From Fidelibacterota bacterium (lineage in GTDB: Bacteria; Fidelibacterota; UBA8477), in the NCBI GenBank assembly GCA_021734045.1, contig JAIPJR010000048.1, positions 1 to 22,482 on the forward strand: a stretch of DNA of 22,482 bases, given 5' to 3'. The translations under genes were made by a program, and so were the position numbers. This document shows positions 7,330-17,493 of this stretch, piece after piece. A model generated the notes under the pieces. It worked only from the letters and a program-made list of their open reading frames with translations. It made no database searches and was not told where the DNA came from. The stretch's first letter is position 1, and each line of letters starts with the position of its first letter.

Positions 7330-8412
7330 ATGACAACGCTTGACAGCTATATCCTGAAGGCTTTCTTACGCATCTTCGGCCTGGTGATGGTTGTGCTGGT
7401 AGGCATCATCCTCATCGTGGATTTTGTGGAGCACATTGATGCCTTCGTGGACCAGGGTCTCACCACAAAGCTGGTCATCGTCTATTATCTCTACAATCTG
7501 CCGGCCTTTATAGACATGTCCCTACCCATGTCCACGCTGCTGGCGGTGGTTTTTGCACTGGGTACGCTGAACCGGAATTACGAAATCGCAGCCATGCGCG
7601 CTTGCGGCATCAGCTTGTTCCGCCTGAGCCGGAGTTTATTGTTGTTTGGTCTTCTGTTGACGGCGTTTCAGTTTTTGTTTCAAAATTTCGTGGTCATGCC
7701 GTTCAATCATAAAAACAAAGAGATGGCGCGCCAATACATCAAGCCGGACCGGACACCTTCCGTGCAGCGGGAGGTCATCCGCCAGGATTTAAATGGTAAT
7801 ATCGTGGTATTCGGACGGTATTTCCCCCGTCAGGACCGGGGTGCCGAGGTGGCGATTTATACATTCAATGACTCCACGCTGCAAAAGCGCTGGGATTACC
7901 CCCGACTGTACTGGATGGACTCACTGCAGCAATGGCTCTACCCAACGGGTGTTTTTCGCACATTTCTGGCAGGCGCGGAGGTGGAGTTTTCGGCGCTACC
8001 CGATAGTGGCCTTGCACCGTTGACCCTTACACCGGTGGATGTGGAGAAGGATGAGATTCGCCCCGATGAGATGAACCTGTTTCAGTTGGGACAATTTATT
8101 GAGAAAAAACGCATTTTAGGACTGAATCCCCACCGATGGATTACGGATTATCACTATAAAATCGCTTTCGTCTTCACTGGATTAATCACCATTCTGATGG
8201 GGATTTCTTTCGCACTCCGGGGGACGCGGGAAAATTTAGCGCCGGCCGTTGGAAAGAGCATCTTTGCGCTTTTCATCTATTACATCCTCATCATGGGCGG
8301 GAAGAAAGTGGGTAATAATATGGCTTTCCATCCTGCTTACGCGGTGTGGTTTGGAAATGTAATTCTGTTTGTGATTGGGAGCTTGTTATTCTGGCGAACG
8401 GCGCAGCGCTAA
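7330..8412 (+). CDS. LptF/LptG-family lipopolysaccharide export permease
   Basis: This 360-residue protein is full length for the YjgP/YjgQ family. It has an N-terminal helix after LDSYILKAFL, a second and third helix with LPMSTLLAVVFALGTLNRNYEIAAMRACGIS (the coupling-helix region contacting the LptB ATPase), a periplasmic jellyroll-like domain at about residues 130-265, and three C-terminal helices. In the Lpt system a heterodimer of LptF and LptG with LptB2 extracts LPS from the inner membrane. Only one permease gene is present here and no LptB, so the partners must lie elsewhere. The length and start resemble LptG as much as LptF; I do not choose between them. Its stop overlaps the stop of the convergent next gene by 4 bp with no terminator between. 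Confidence 0.9.
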   Translation: MTTLDSYILKAFLRIFGLVMVVLVGIILIVDFVEHIDAFVDQGLTTKLVIVYYLYNLPAFIDMSLPMSTLLAVVFALGTLNRNYEIAAMRACGISLFRLSRSLLLFGLLLTAFQFLFQNFVVMPFNHKNKEMARQYIKPDRTPSVQREVIRQDLNGNIVVFGRYFPRQDRGAEVAIYTFNDSTLQKRWDYPRLYWMDSLQQWLYPTGVFRTFLAGAEVEFSALPDSGLAPLTLTPVDVEKDEIRPDEMNLFQLGQFIEKKRILGLNPHRWITDYHYKIAFVFTGLITILMGISFALRGTRENLAPAVGKSIFALFIYYILIMGGKKVGNNMAFHPAYAVWFGNVILFVIGSLLFWRTAQR

Positions 8413-9848
8413 GAATCGGAATCCAAATCTGTATTTTCGGGTGTTCCAATGGGTTTCAAGCGCCGGAATGAAGCGCCGATTGCGAATTGAAAGCCGGTGG
8501 CTTTCGTAATTGAATAGCCACCGTACATCCGCAGCCCCAGACTGATATCCGCCCACCCGGTAGCGAAACCAATACCAAAGGACATTTCCGGACTGAATTC
8601 CCCGCCCCACGCCAAACCGGTGCGCAGCGGCAGGTATTTAAAGTGGGTAACTTCCGTCGCTACGGAAAGCCGCCACTGTTTCCGGGAGAAATAATAATTG
8701 GAAAAGCCCGTGGATAAATCCAGGTACAGGGTGACCTCCGGGTTCACAAAATAGGCTGCGCCCATGCGGAAAAGGGCCGGATAGTTTGTGGAGAATTTCC
8801 CAATAAGGGAGTCAGGAATAGCATCTGACGATTTTTTAAAAAGACTATCAGGCGGCTGGGAAAAAAAGGTCTGGGCGTTGACGCTGTCAACAATGAAATA
8901 ATTACGGCTGCCGGCGGAATAAACCCCGGACTCCACCGGAATTCCCAGGGTACTGCGAATGGGATAAACCGCTTCAATCCAATCCACGTTGCGATTAATG
9001 TAATTGGTACGGCCCCAGTAAATCTGACCGATAATATTATTTACCGCCGCACCAAATTGCCATTTCTCCATGCGATCTGTTGTAAAGCCGATATCCAGCG
9101 CCATCCCGTCGCCACCGATAGCCTGACGGTTCTGGTAAAATGATTCACTGGTAATGTATTCAGTGCCGGTGTGGAAAAAGCCGTTGGAGGAATCCACCGC
9201 AGCATAACCAATTCCAGCCAGATATTTCACCGTAAACCCCAGCTTATACTGGGGAAAGGGTATGGCAAATGAGAATCCCAGGTTCTGGATAATGAGTATG
9301 TCCTGGTGAAATGACAGATCGTAGGTGGAACCCACCGGATTCAACTCCAGCATGAGGCTGAAAAAGGGTCGGGGAAGATTGGTCTCCCAGAAGACTTGGA
9401 GGCCCGAGGTAATGGCGTAATTCCCCCAGGAAAAATTGAGTCCGGGAAAGGAAATATTGGTGCCCATGTCCAACAACAGCCCGCTATCCGGGATATAGTC
9501 TTTCAGCAGGGTCTTGTAGGTGTAGTTTTTACCCGGCACTCGCGTTTCCAGATTCAATGCCTCACCCGGATTATTGGGATCGCCGGTAAAAAAGCGGTCA
9601 TACAAATCCAGTGTAATGAAATTATTCCGCACCATGAAGTTTGAATTCATCAGGCTCATGGAGAAGGGAACCTCTTCAACGAATCCCAGATTGGCCGGAT
9701 TGAATCCGACAGATTGATACCCGCGGGAAGCGACGGTATAGGTTCCACACAGCCCCACACCGCGCGCGTCAATCAACGGCTGTGCTGCCAGACTACCCCA
9801 CATGAGCAACAGGGCAAGAATAACCTTCTGGTAGTGTTTACTGTCCAA
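8409..9848 (-). CDS. Predicted outer-membrane beta-barrel protein, unknown function
   Basis: With TTG 9848 the protein is 479 residues. It has a Sec signal peptide (LDSKHYQK, then hydrophobic VILALLLMWGSLA with an AQP cut site) and then RGVGLCGTYTVASRGYQSVGFNPANLGF. That kind of opening, with small residues followed by NPA(N/G)L, is seen in PorV/PorQ/FadL-like and DUF5723-type barrels of FCB bacteria. The rest alternates polar and aromatic residues with many Tyr/Phe/Gly, as expected for barrel strands. TTG 9848 is chosen over ATG 9905 because AGGA lies seven bases before it and a signal peptide follows directly; ATG 9905 would put about 19 extra polar residues before the signal. The start falls within the last codons of the upstream 975-residue gene (11-bp overlap), implying coupling. 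I cannot name a substrate. Confidence 0.72.
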   Translation of the reverse strand: MDSKHYQKVILALLLMWGSLAAQPLIDARGVGLCGTYTVASRGYQSVGFNPANLGFVEEVPFSMSLMNSNFMVRNNFITLDLYDRFFTGDPNNPGEALNLETRVPGKNYTYKTLLKDYIPDSGLLLDMGTNISFPGLNFSWGNYAITSGLQVFWETNLPRPFFSLMLELNPVGSTYDLSFHQDILIIQNLGFSFAIPFPQYKLGFTVKYLAGIGYAAVDSSNGFFHTGTEYITSESFYQNRQAIGGDGMALDIGFTTDRMEKWQFGAAVNNIIGQIYWGRTNYINRNVDWIEAVYPIRSTLGIPVESGVYSAGSRNYFIVDSVNAQTFFSQPPDSLFKKSSDAIPDSLIGKFSTNYPALFRMGAAYFVNPEVTLYLDLSTGFSNYYFSRKQWRLSVATEVTHFKYLPLRTGLAWGGEFSPEMSFGIGFATGWADISLGLRMYGGYSITKATGFQFAIGASFRRLKPIGTPENTDLDSDS

Positions 9849-12765
9849 ACAGCGGTCCTGACTTGAGTATGAATTCGATATAAGAGGAAACCCGGATGCC
9901 GGCATTTTCGGTCAACAGCGCCGGGTGGGGTGTCGATTCCAGCCGGAACTTGGTGGCAATGTAGTGGTCCCGATCTTCCAGCATCCATCCCAGTTCACCA
10001 TAAGGAGAAACATCGTAAATCAGCAGTAACTCATTGTTATCCGGTGACAGGATTAATTCATACAGCGTATCGCTCACGGTTGGTACGGCGATTTCGGTAA
10101 CCTGGAGCGCTTCCGCCACCGAGGTGAAAGGTTGTTCATCAGCACGCGCTAAAAGAAAAGTATCCAGCAGCGCAAACTGGTGGTGAATAAAGGTGCCGAT
10201 CGTGGAGTCCGGACTGGTATCCAGAATATTGAAGTCGGCGGAATTTTCAAAGGTCACCAGCCCCTCCTGCCCTTCCAGAACAATGCCTGTATTGGGATCC
10301 ACCGTGCCACCTTCCAACCTTACCGTGAACAGGGGCACATTGGGATGGGTAATGAGCGTGTCCAGATTCAGCTCAAGGGTATCCACCTCGCCATCATCAT
10401 TCAAATCAGCACTCACCATCACCTTATTCTGAACCGAATTGTAGAAGGGAAAATACTTCAGATCGGAGACCAACATCTGGAGCTCTCCGCGTAGACCACT
10501 TTCATTGGAAATGGTGGTCACCATACGGGAAGATTGCAGCATGTCAGACTCATCGGGGATGGAATCGGTGCCCACTAATTTGTCCCGCGTACCGGCATCC
10601 ACCGGTGCCATTTTAGTGAATTGGGCGGGCATGAACTCAACCCCCGCTTCATCCACTTCGAAGTAAAATGGCACTTCAACCCGCCAGGTCCCCCAGAGTG
10701 AGGCGCCCATGGTGATGGTTGACAAACCACTGCGATCTATCTTGGCGGCGCCACCCACTAACACCTGGGTGGGAACGATTTTGAACAGATCCGCGATGGA
10801 TTCGCCCGGTTCGAAGTGCTGAACGGCTTCCGTCTGGCTGTCAACTGTGCGCTGAACGGCTGTACGATTGATTCGCAGGGTGGTGTGCGAAGGTACGCCC
10901 ACATCCCCCACTGCCACCGTAACCGAATCTTTGTTCAAACGGACATCGGCAGTGTCCGCACCATTAATTCCGGTCACCACCAGTCCCAACCCCGGCTCCA
11001 CTTCCAGTTCATTAAACACATCCAGGGTGAGAATCACATCAGCGAAACTCACACCGGTGAAGCCAGGCATATTGATGGGAATACTCTGGTCGCTGAGATT
11101 AAATCCAAAGTCGAAGAACCCGGAGAGGTCATTGAACTGGATGGCCGCTACATTCACCGAACCATCCAGAGACAACGAATCCTGCGTCAAATCCAAACTG
11201 GTAACACCGCCACCGCCCATGATAACTTCTGTCAGAACGCGCAGTGTATCAATCGTGCCGTTGCTTCCATCTGAGCTTCTCAGGTAGTACCCGTTTAAAA
11301 TCATGGTCTGGGTGACGGCGGTATTTTGAGGAACATCGATTGTGTCAGTGAGGTGATTGGTAGCATCCAGGGAGGGATAAAAGTTTTGCATGTGCATAAT
11401 CATGCGAATGTCGGTTCCCAGCGCGTTACTCACCGATACGGTGATGCGATTGGTGTCAATGGATGTAATGCCGTCTTTTACTTCAGCGGAAACCAGTGAA
11501 ATGGCGAAGGCGGTACTATCTCCTGTCGCCGGATCCACATTTGTTGTGGTGGTATTGAATGGCAGCGCGGTGGGTTGCGACACATCCCGGAAAACCACAT
11601 CAGCACTGTTAAACTGGTTGATTTTAATATTGAATCCATAGCGCACATAGGGATCAATTCCCTGGAGGAAAGTCAAGACCTGACCCGAGGTGGCAGGGAT
11701 GTAGCCCTGCAATTCGATAATGAGACTATCGTAAAGTGTGGCGCCGTTCAGGGACGTTTGAATACTGTCAGGAATTTCATTGGCGTGGAAGTACGGACTA
11801 ATTTGGGCGAAATGCTGATCATGGAGGGTAGTGGTGTCACCATTGGTCTTTTTGGTGTAAACCCGGAAATCATATTCATTAATAGACACGGGCATCTGAT
11901 TGGAGATGAGCGAGTAGATTAACCCATCCCCGATGGTTATCGACTGAAAGCTCTCAATAGCACCATCTTCGCCCAACGTGGCCGGGTCAGGCAGAACGGC
12001 GATTGCTTCCCTGATGGTGGGTAATGCAATTTGGGAGAATTCCAGTGTATCGGTTACGGCATATTGGACCGTATCGCTGTAAATGGCGAACCCATCTCCG
12101 CAATTTTCTACCCAGTCAGGCGTCGTGAGATTTTGGTAGATATACGCAGTGTCCACCCGCTGATATCCGGGGATTAACACATCCTGATCCCGATTCATGT
12201 CATTGGGACCCGAACCAAATTCAAAAAACAATGTGTCATAAAATATTGAATCCGGATTGGCACAGGATGCCTTCGGGACAGGGATAAGTTGTGGTGGTAA
12301 GCCCAATGACACCATCTCCATCATGAACAGTGTGGTATCCACCAGCACGTTGATACTATCCGGGAGTTGCGCTTTTAAGGCCACTGGCGGCACACCAAAC
12401 CCGATGGGTGATTGATTGGGAACCTGAAAAATATTACTGGGGATATTCAGCGTGTCAAGTACGCCCTCAACCGCCAGGTAAATACCGCCCGGGTAATTCC
12501 CCACCGCTGAATCGACGGGAATATCCATAAAACCATCCCCATTGGTATCGGCGGAATCGGCGTAGATATAGATGAAGTTGGCTGAATCAGCCAGCCCGTC
12601 AAAACCATACCGCTCGTTAATCAGCGGCATGGTGAGGGTCATATTCCAGGTGGGTGCCTGAAATTTACCTGGTAATTTGAATTCACATTGGAGTACAGTC
12701 ACCAGCCAGGTCAACATGAAAATGGCGGCGAGGGTTTGCTTTGATTTTTTTACACTAACCGACAA
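9838..12765 (-). CDS. Large exported beta-rich protein, probable lipoprotein, unknown function
   Basis: This 975-residue protein has no family I can name. The N-terminus has positive residues (KKSK), a hydrophobic stretch (LAAIFMLTWLVTVL) and a Cys at 27 in the context VLQC, resembling a signal peptidase II lipobox but with Gln where Gly/Ala/Ser is usual. The mature part begins EFKLPGKFQAPTWNMTLTMPLIN. It is rich in Asp, Thr, Ser and Val and in repeated short beta-strand-like segments. It holds two calcium-binding-like loops, DTNGDGFMD (73-81) and DLNDDGEVD (about 787-795), as found in dockerin or thrombospondin-3-like loops. The start is TTG 12765 with no strong Shine-Dalgarno; no better start precedes the signal-like segment. 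The downstream barrel gene starts inside its 3' end, so the two products probably act together at the outer membrane. Confidence 0.7.
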   Translation of the reverse strand: MSVSVKKSKQTLAAIFMLTWLVTVLQCEFKLPGKFQAPTWNMTLTMPLINERYGFDGLADSANFIYIYADSADTNGDGFMDIPVDSAVGNYPGGIYLAVEGVLDTLNIPSNIFQVPNQSPIGFGVPPVALKAQLPDSINVLVDTTLFMMEMVSLGLPPQLIPVPKASCANPDSIFYDTLFFEFGSGPNDMNRDQDVLIPGYQRVDTAYIYQNLTTPDWVENCGDGFAIYSDTVQYAVTDTLEFSQIALPTIREAIAVLPDPATLGEDGAIESFQSITIGDGLIYSLISNQMPVSINEYDFRVYTKKTNGDTTTLHDQHFAQISPYFHANEIPDSIQTSLNGATLYDSLIIELQGYIPATSGQVLTFLQGIDPYVRYGFNIKINQFNSADVVFRDVSQPTALPFNTTTTNVDPATGDSTAFAISLVSAEVKDGITSIDTNRITVSVSNALGTDIRMIMHMQNFYPSLDATNHLTDTIDVPQNTAVTQTMILNGYYLRSSDGSNGTIDTLRVLTEVIMGGGGVTSLDLTQDSLSLDGSVNVAAIQFNDLSGFFDFGFNLSDQSIPINMPGFTGVSFADVILTLDVFNELEVEPGLGLVVTGINGADTADVRLNKDSVTVAVGDVGVPSHTTLRINRTAVQRTVDSQTEAVQHFEPGESIADLFKIVPTQVLVGGAAKIDRSGLSTITMGASLWGTWRVEVPFYFEVDEAGVEFMPAQFTKMAPVDAGTRDKLVGTDSIPDESDMLQSSRMVTTISNESGLRGELQMLVSDLKYFPFYNSVQNKVMVSADLNDDGEVDTLELNLDTLITHPNVPLFTVRLEGGTVDPNTGIVLEGQEGLVTFENSADFNILDTSPDSTIGTFIHHQFALLDTFLLARADEQPFTSVAEALQVTEIAVPTVSDTLYELILSPDNNELLLIYDVSPYGELGWMLEDRDHYIATKFRLESTPHPALLTENAGIRVSSYIEFILKSGPLFGQ

Positions 12766-12920
12766 AACTGTTCTGCGGCTCCCCTGCTGGTTATGAATCC
12801 ATTATTGCGCTAAAGATAATAATATTTTGCCTGCATTAAAGCACCACATTCTCACCTAATGACCTGCCATTCAGCGTCTTTTCCCGGCTGATTTTGACCA
12901 ACTGTTGAAGTGAATGGCAA
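12766..12920. other. Intergenic region upstream of the large exported protein
   Basis: It should hold the minus-strand promoter of the 975-residue gene. I see only an AT-rich patch with TATTAT on the minus strand (around 12810-12830) and no matching -35. A 9-base inverted repeat TGCCATTCA/TGAATGGCA (12865-12873 and 12911-12919) spans 55 bp; its role, if any, is unknown. Confidence 0.3.
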
Positions 12921-12951
12921 AGAAAAAATGCCCGGTTTGGGCCGGGCATTT
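12921..12951 (-). terminator. Rho-independent terminator of the metK-ahcY operon
   Basis: AAATGCCCGG (12926-12935) and CCGGGCATTT (12942-12951) form a perfect 10-bp stem with a 6-nt loop. Read on the minus strand, the stem is followed by a T run (A run at 12923-12928 on the plus strand). It lies 29 bp after the ahcY stop, so it ends the long minus-strand gene run. The plus-strand side lacks a T tract. Confidence 0.88.
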
Positions 12952-12979
12952 CTGATTCATCTACCGTGAGTTTGTTGGA

Positions 12980-14332
<1,353 letters not shown>

Positions 14333-15496
14333 CTATTTTCCTTTCAGGAATTGTTTGATTTCGTCCACCTTGTCCAGTTGTTCCCAGGGGAACTCGGAGC
14401 GACCAAAGTGGCCGTAGGCGGCGGTTTGGACATAGATGGGACGCTTGAGTTGAAAATGGTCGATAATGCCACGGGGTTTTAGGGGAAACAGCTCACGAAC
14501 CATGCGGGTGAGTTCCTCACCGTCATGGCGATTGTCTTCATGAGTATCCACCAGAACTGAAACCGGTTCAGCCACACCAATGGCATAAGCAAGTTGGACA
14601 GTACAGCGATGGGCTACCCCGGCGGCAACGATATTCTTGGCGATATAACGCGCCATATAGGTTGCCGATCGGTCTACCTTGGAGGGGTCTTTCCCAGAAA
14701 AGGCACCACCGCCATGCGGTGCTGCACCACCGTAGGTATCCACAATAATCTTACGCCCGGTCAGACCCGTGTCACCCATGGGACCACCCACCACAAACCG
14801 GCCGGTGGGATTAATGTAAATCTGAGCCGTGTTATAATTAATCAGGTTCGAGGGAATCACCGGCTTAATCACATGTTCGATAATGTCCTGCCGTAACTCA
14901 TCCTTCACGTCAATATCCTCTTCATGCTGATTGGAAATGACGATGGTTGTAACGCCTTCTGGTTTGTGGGTGTCAGAATTGTACTGAACCGTCACCTGTG
15001 CTTTCCCATCGGGACGCAGGTAGGGAATAAGGCCGGATTTCCGCACTTCTGCTAAACGCTGGGTAATGTGATGCGCCAACTGAATGGGCATTGGCATGAG
15101 CTCCGGCGTCTCATTCACCGCATACCCGAACATCATGCCCTGGTCACCGGCACCCTGTTCATGGTCAGCAAATTCATCTACGCCCTGGGCGATATCGCCG
15201 GATTGTTTGTTAATGGTGGTGATGACTGAACAGGTGTGATAATCAAAGCCCATGGAGGCATCGGTGTAGCCGATACGCTTGATAATGCCCCGGGCAATAC
15301 GCGGTATATCGGCATACCGGGAGGTGGTGATTTCCCCACCCACCAATACCAATCCCGTGGTGACAAAGGTCTCACAAGCCACGCGGCCTTCCGGATCTTT
15401 GGCTAATATTTCATCTAATATTCCATCGGAAATCTGATCGGCAATCTTGTCCGGATGTCCCTCGGTTACAGACTCGGAAGTAAACAGATATGACAT
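14333..15496 (-). CDS. metK: S-adenosylmethionine synthetase (methionine adenosyltransferase)
   Basis: The 387-residue length is typical of bacterial MetK. It makes SAM from methionine and ATP. Seen are [20 protein letters not shown] (6-25, ATP and metal binding), the [12 protein letters not shown] hexapeptide region and [17 protein letters not shown], the glycine-rich loop with Lys and Asp ligands. The start ATG 15496 has GGAG eight bases upstream. The ahcY gene follows 3 nt later. The 61-bp leader is too short for any SAM riboswitch, so riboswitch control is unlikely unless it lies inside the preceding gene. Confidence 0.97.
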   Translation of the reverse strand: MSYLFTSESVTEGHPDKIADQISDGILDEILAKDPEGRVACETFVTTGLVLVGGEITTSRYADIPRIARGIIKRIGYTDASMGFDYHTCSVITTINKQSGDIAQGVDEFADHEQGAGDQGMMFGYAVNETPELMPMPIQLAHHITQRLAEVRKSGLIPYLRPDGKAQVTVQYNSDTHKPEGVTTIVISNQHEEDIDVKDELRQDIIEHVIKPVIPSNLINYNTAQIYINPTGRFVVGGPMGDTGLTGRKIIVDTYGGAAPHGGGAFSGKDPSKVDRSATYMARYIAKNIVAAGVAHRCTVQLAYAIGVAEPVSVLVDTHEDNRHDGEELTRMVRELFPLKPRGIIDHFQLKRPIYVQTAAYGHFGRSEFPWEQLDKVDEIKQFLKGK

Positions 15497-15533
15497 TTAT
15501 TGGGCTCCTTTTACAGCATTAAGAATCAAAGTA

Positions 15534-15561
15534 AGAATAGGAAATTAACAGTTTAAATCAA
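15534..15561 (-). promoter_or_regulatory. Weak candidate promoter ahead of metK
   Basis: On the minus strand TTGATT (15561-15556) and TATTCT (15539-15534) are separated by 16 nt in an AT-rich gap. Each hexamer matches four of six consensus bases. It could give metK-ahcY their own transcript in addition to readthrough from the upstream genes. Confidence 0.28.
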
Positions 15562-16532
15562 TAAAATTTAAGCTCAGAAAAATCACCGATATTGAGCACC
15601 CGGGCCGATTCCTGCACCACGGCACTGTCGCCAATAAGGGAATCTTTCAGCACCACATTTTCCACAGTGGCCGACCGTCCCACAATTGCATTATTGAGTA
15701 CCGCGTTACGCACCACAGCATCCCGGGCGATGGTGACATTGGGACCAATCACACTGTTTTTCACATCAGCGTCGGGATGGATATAGACCGGCGGATGCTG
15801 GATAACATGGGCAATCTCCTCGCGGGTTTGAATGGAGGTGAGCAGGAATTGATGGGATGAAAGCAGAGATTCCTTGGTGCCGCAGTCATACCAGCCGCTG
15901 ATGGCTTTGGTGTGGACCTCCTCGCCGTCGGCAATCATAACCTGGATTGCATCGGTGAGCTGATACTCGCCTTTGGTCGTGATGTTTTCCGCAATAATCC
16001 GCTCAATGGCACGTTTCAATCGGCCTTGATTTTTGATGTAGTACAATCCCACCAACGCCAGGTTGGATTGGGGATTTTCAGGTTTTTCCACCAGCCGGGT
16101 CACCACGTCACCCTGGGTTTCGGCCACACCAAACCGCCGCGGATCATCCACCTGAACAACTGCCAGGGTGGTATGGGTCAGATTCAGGAATTTTGTAAAA
16201 TCCAGATCAAAAATGGTGTCGCCCAAAATAATTAATGCCGGCTCGTCTGAATCTTCCAGCCCCTGCAGGACCGCGTGCCCCAGGCCTTTACGCTCGCGCT
16301 GTAAGGGAAACCCGGGGTGAAGGTCTCCGTAATTTTTCTCCACATACTGTTCCACCTGGTCATTTTTATAACCCACGATGATTTCCAGTTGCGTGACACC
16401 CGCCTTGGAAATGGCGTCAATGATATGGCCGATGATTGGCTTGCCAGCCAGGTTAATCATCACCTTGGGTACCAGGAGAGTATGGGGTCGCAGGCGTTTA
16501 CCGATACCGGCGGCCGGAATAATGGCTTTCAC
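15558..16532 (-). CDS. Sugar-1-phosphate nucleotidyltransferase with left-handed beta-helix tail
   Basis: This 324-residue protein has the RmlA/GalU-like nucleotidyltransferase fold. It carries PAAGIGKRLRPHT (6-18, nucleotide loop), the PKVM Lys region, GLGHAV (83-88), GDTIFD (104-109, metal Asp), VEKPENP and WYDCGTKESLL. After about residue 245 there are hexapeptide repeats (IHPDADV, VIGPNVTIARDAVV, AIVGRSATVENVV), forming a left-handed helix. The nucleotide (dTTP or UTP) and sugar (probably glucose-1-P) cannot be fixed; the WxDxGT element favours the thymidylyl/uridylyl glucose group. The start is GTG 16532, immediately after the MCE gene stop with no gap, implying coupling. The phosphomutase and PGI/PMI elsewhere in the window would feed it. 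Confidence 0.88.
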   Translation of the reverse strand: MKAIIPAAGIGKRLRPHTLLVPKVMINLAGKPIIGHIIDAISKAGVTQLEIIVGYKNDQVEQYVEKNYGDLHPGFPLQRERKGLGHAVLQGLEDSDEPALIILGDTIFDLDFTKFLNLTHTTLAVVQVDDPRRFGVAETQGDVVTRLVEKPENPQSNLALVGLYYIKNQGRLKRAIERIIAENITTKGEYQLTDAIQVMIADGEEVHTKAISGWYDCGTKESLLSSHQFLLTSIQTREEIAHVIQHPPVYIHPDADVKNSVIGPNVTIARDAVVRNAVLNNAIVGRSATVENVVLKDSLIGDSAVVQESARVLNIGDFSELKFY

Positions 16533-17492
16533 TTACTTCTTCCCTCCAAACATGTCCACACGAACCTCAACCGGTTCCAGATACTTGGCTGGGTTGCGTT
16601 GTACATCGGACAGCAGACTATCCACATTCGCCACCACAGAATTCAGCATCTGATAGAGCGAATCCGATGATATCATCTTGTTCAGTGTGTTATTGGGATT
16701 CTGGATTTTCGTCAGTAGATCTTTTACCTGTGTACTAATATCGTCCAGTTTAACCAAAGTGGTTTCCACTTTAGCCCGATTGGATGTTACCATCTCATCC
16801 AGTTCAGCACTGGTGCGATGCAGGTTATCCACAATTTCCACTACGGCAGCACGCTTTTCCATCGTAAGTGTATCAATGCGCTGGGTAACCGTCCGCACGG
16901 CCTGGACCCCAGGCCGCAATTCCTCTTCCAAAATGGAATTCAACGATCCGATTGATTCGCGTAATTCCTGAAAGCCGGGTGTGATTTCGGATGTCACCAG
17001 CTTGTTGGTATTCCGGGTTAAATCATCCAGATTGCGTACCACGGCATCAATTTTAGCCGTAATCGAACCCACACTCTCTACCAGGTCTTCCAGCCCCCCC
17101 GCAAAGCTCCCCCGGAAGAGACCATTTTGCGGCAGTTCCTCGCCACTATGTCCCGGATTGACTTCAATTTTCTTACTGCCCAGCAGCTCCTGATTCACAA
17201 TGATTCCCGTTGCATCGCTGTAGATGGTAATGTCCTTATCGAGGGCAATAATCACATCCACCGAGTCAGCGTGCACGATAAAATCACTTACGATTCCTTT
17301 GGGAACACCACTGACCGTGACCGGGTTCCCCTCTTCCAATCCGCTGGCACGCGCGAAACGCACCATGTAATAATTCCGGGCTGAGAACAGGTGATATTTA
17401 TTCCCCCACATGACACCAAAGATGGTGAGGGCGATGATAAAAATCATCACCGCCCCAACAATCAGCTCTAGTTTGCGTTCTTCCCGTCGCAT
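16533..17492 (-). CDS. MCE/MlaD-family lipid-transport protein
   Basis: This 319-residue protein has one N-terminal membrane anchor (about residues 10-30), then an MCE domain (about 39-115) starting NYYMVRFARASGLEEGNPVTVSGVPKG and including VNQELLGSKKIEV. A long helical region (about 125-310) with many heptad-like Leu/Ile/Val positions follows. This matches MlaD-like subunits that form hexameric rings on inner-membrane ABC transporters and move phospholipid between membranes; a helical tail of this kind can build a tunnel toward the outer membrane. The usual permease (MlaE) and ATPase (MlaF) genes are not adjacent, which is unusual. It begins one base after the hpf stop and ends flush with the nucleotidyltransferase start. 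Confidence 0.9.
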   Translation of the reverse strand: MRREERKLELIVGAVMIFIIALTIFGVMWGNKYHLFSARNYYMVRFARASGLEEGNPVTVSGVPKGIVSDFIVHADSVDVIIALDKDITIYSDATGIIVNQELLGSKKIEVNPGHSGEELPQNGLFRGSFAGGLEDLVESVGSITAKIDAVVRNLDDLTRNTNKLVTSEITPGFQELRESIGSLNSILEEELRPGVQAVRTVTQRIDTLTMEKRAAVVEIVDNLHRTSAELDEMVTSNRAKVETTLVKLDDISTQVKDLLTKIQNPNNTLNKMISSDSLYQMLNSVVANVDSLLSDVQRNPAKYLEPVEVRVDMFGGKK

Positions 17493-17493
17493 G

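Noticed and set aside
10816-11287. Overlapping plus-strand frames of about 140-150 residues inside the large exported protein gene
   Set aside because: The minus-strand frame is open for 975 codons and has a signal sequence; the plus-strand frames look like random antisense translations.
15497-15557. SAM riboswitch upstream of metK
   Set aside because: Only 61 bp separate metK from the preceding gene and no SAM-I, SAM-II or SAM/SAH core can be placed there.
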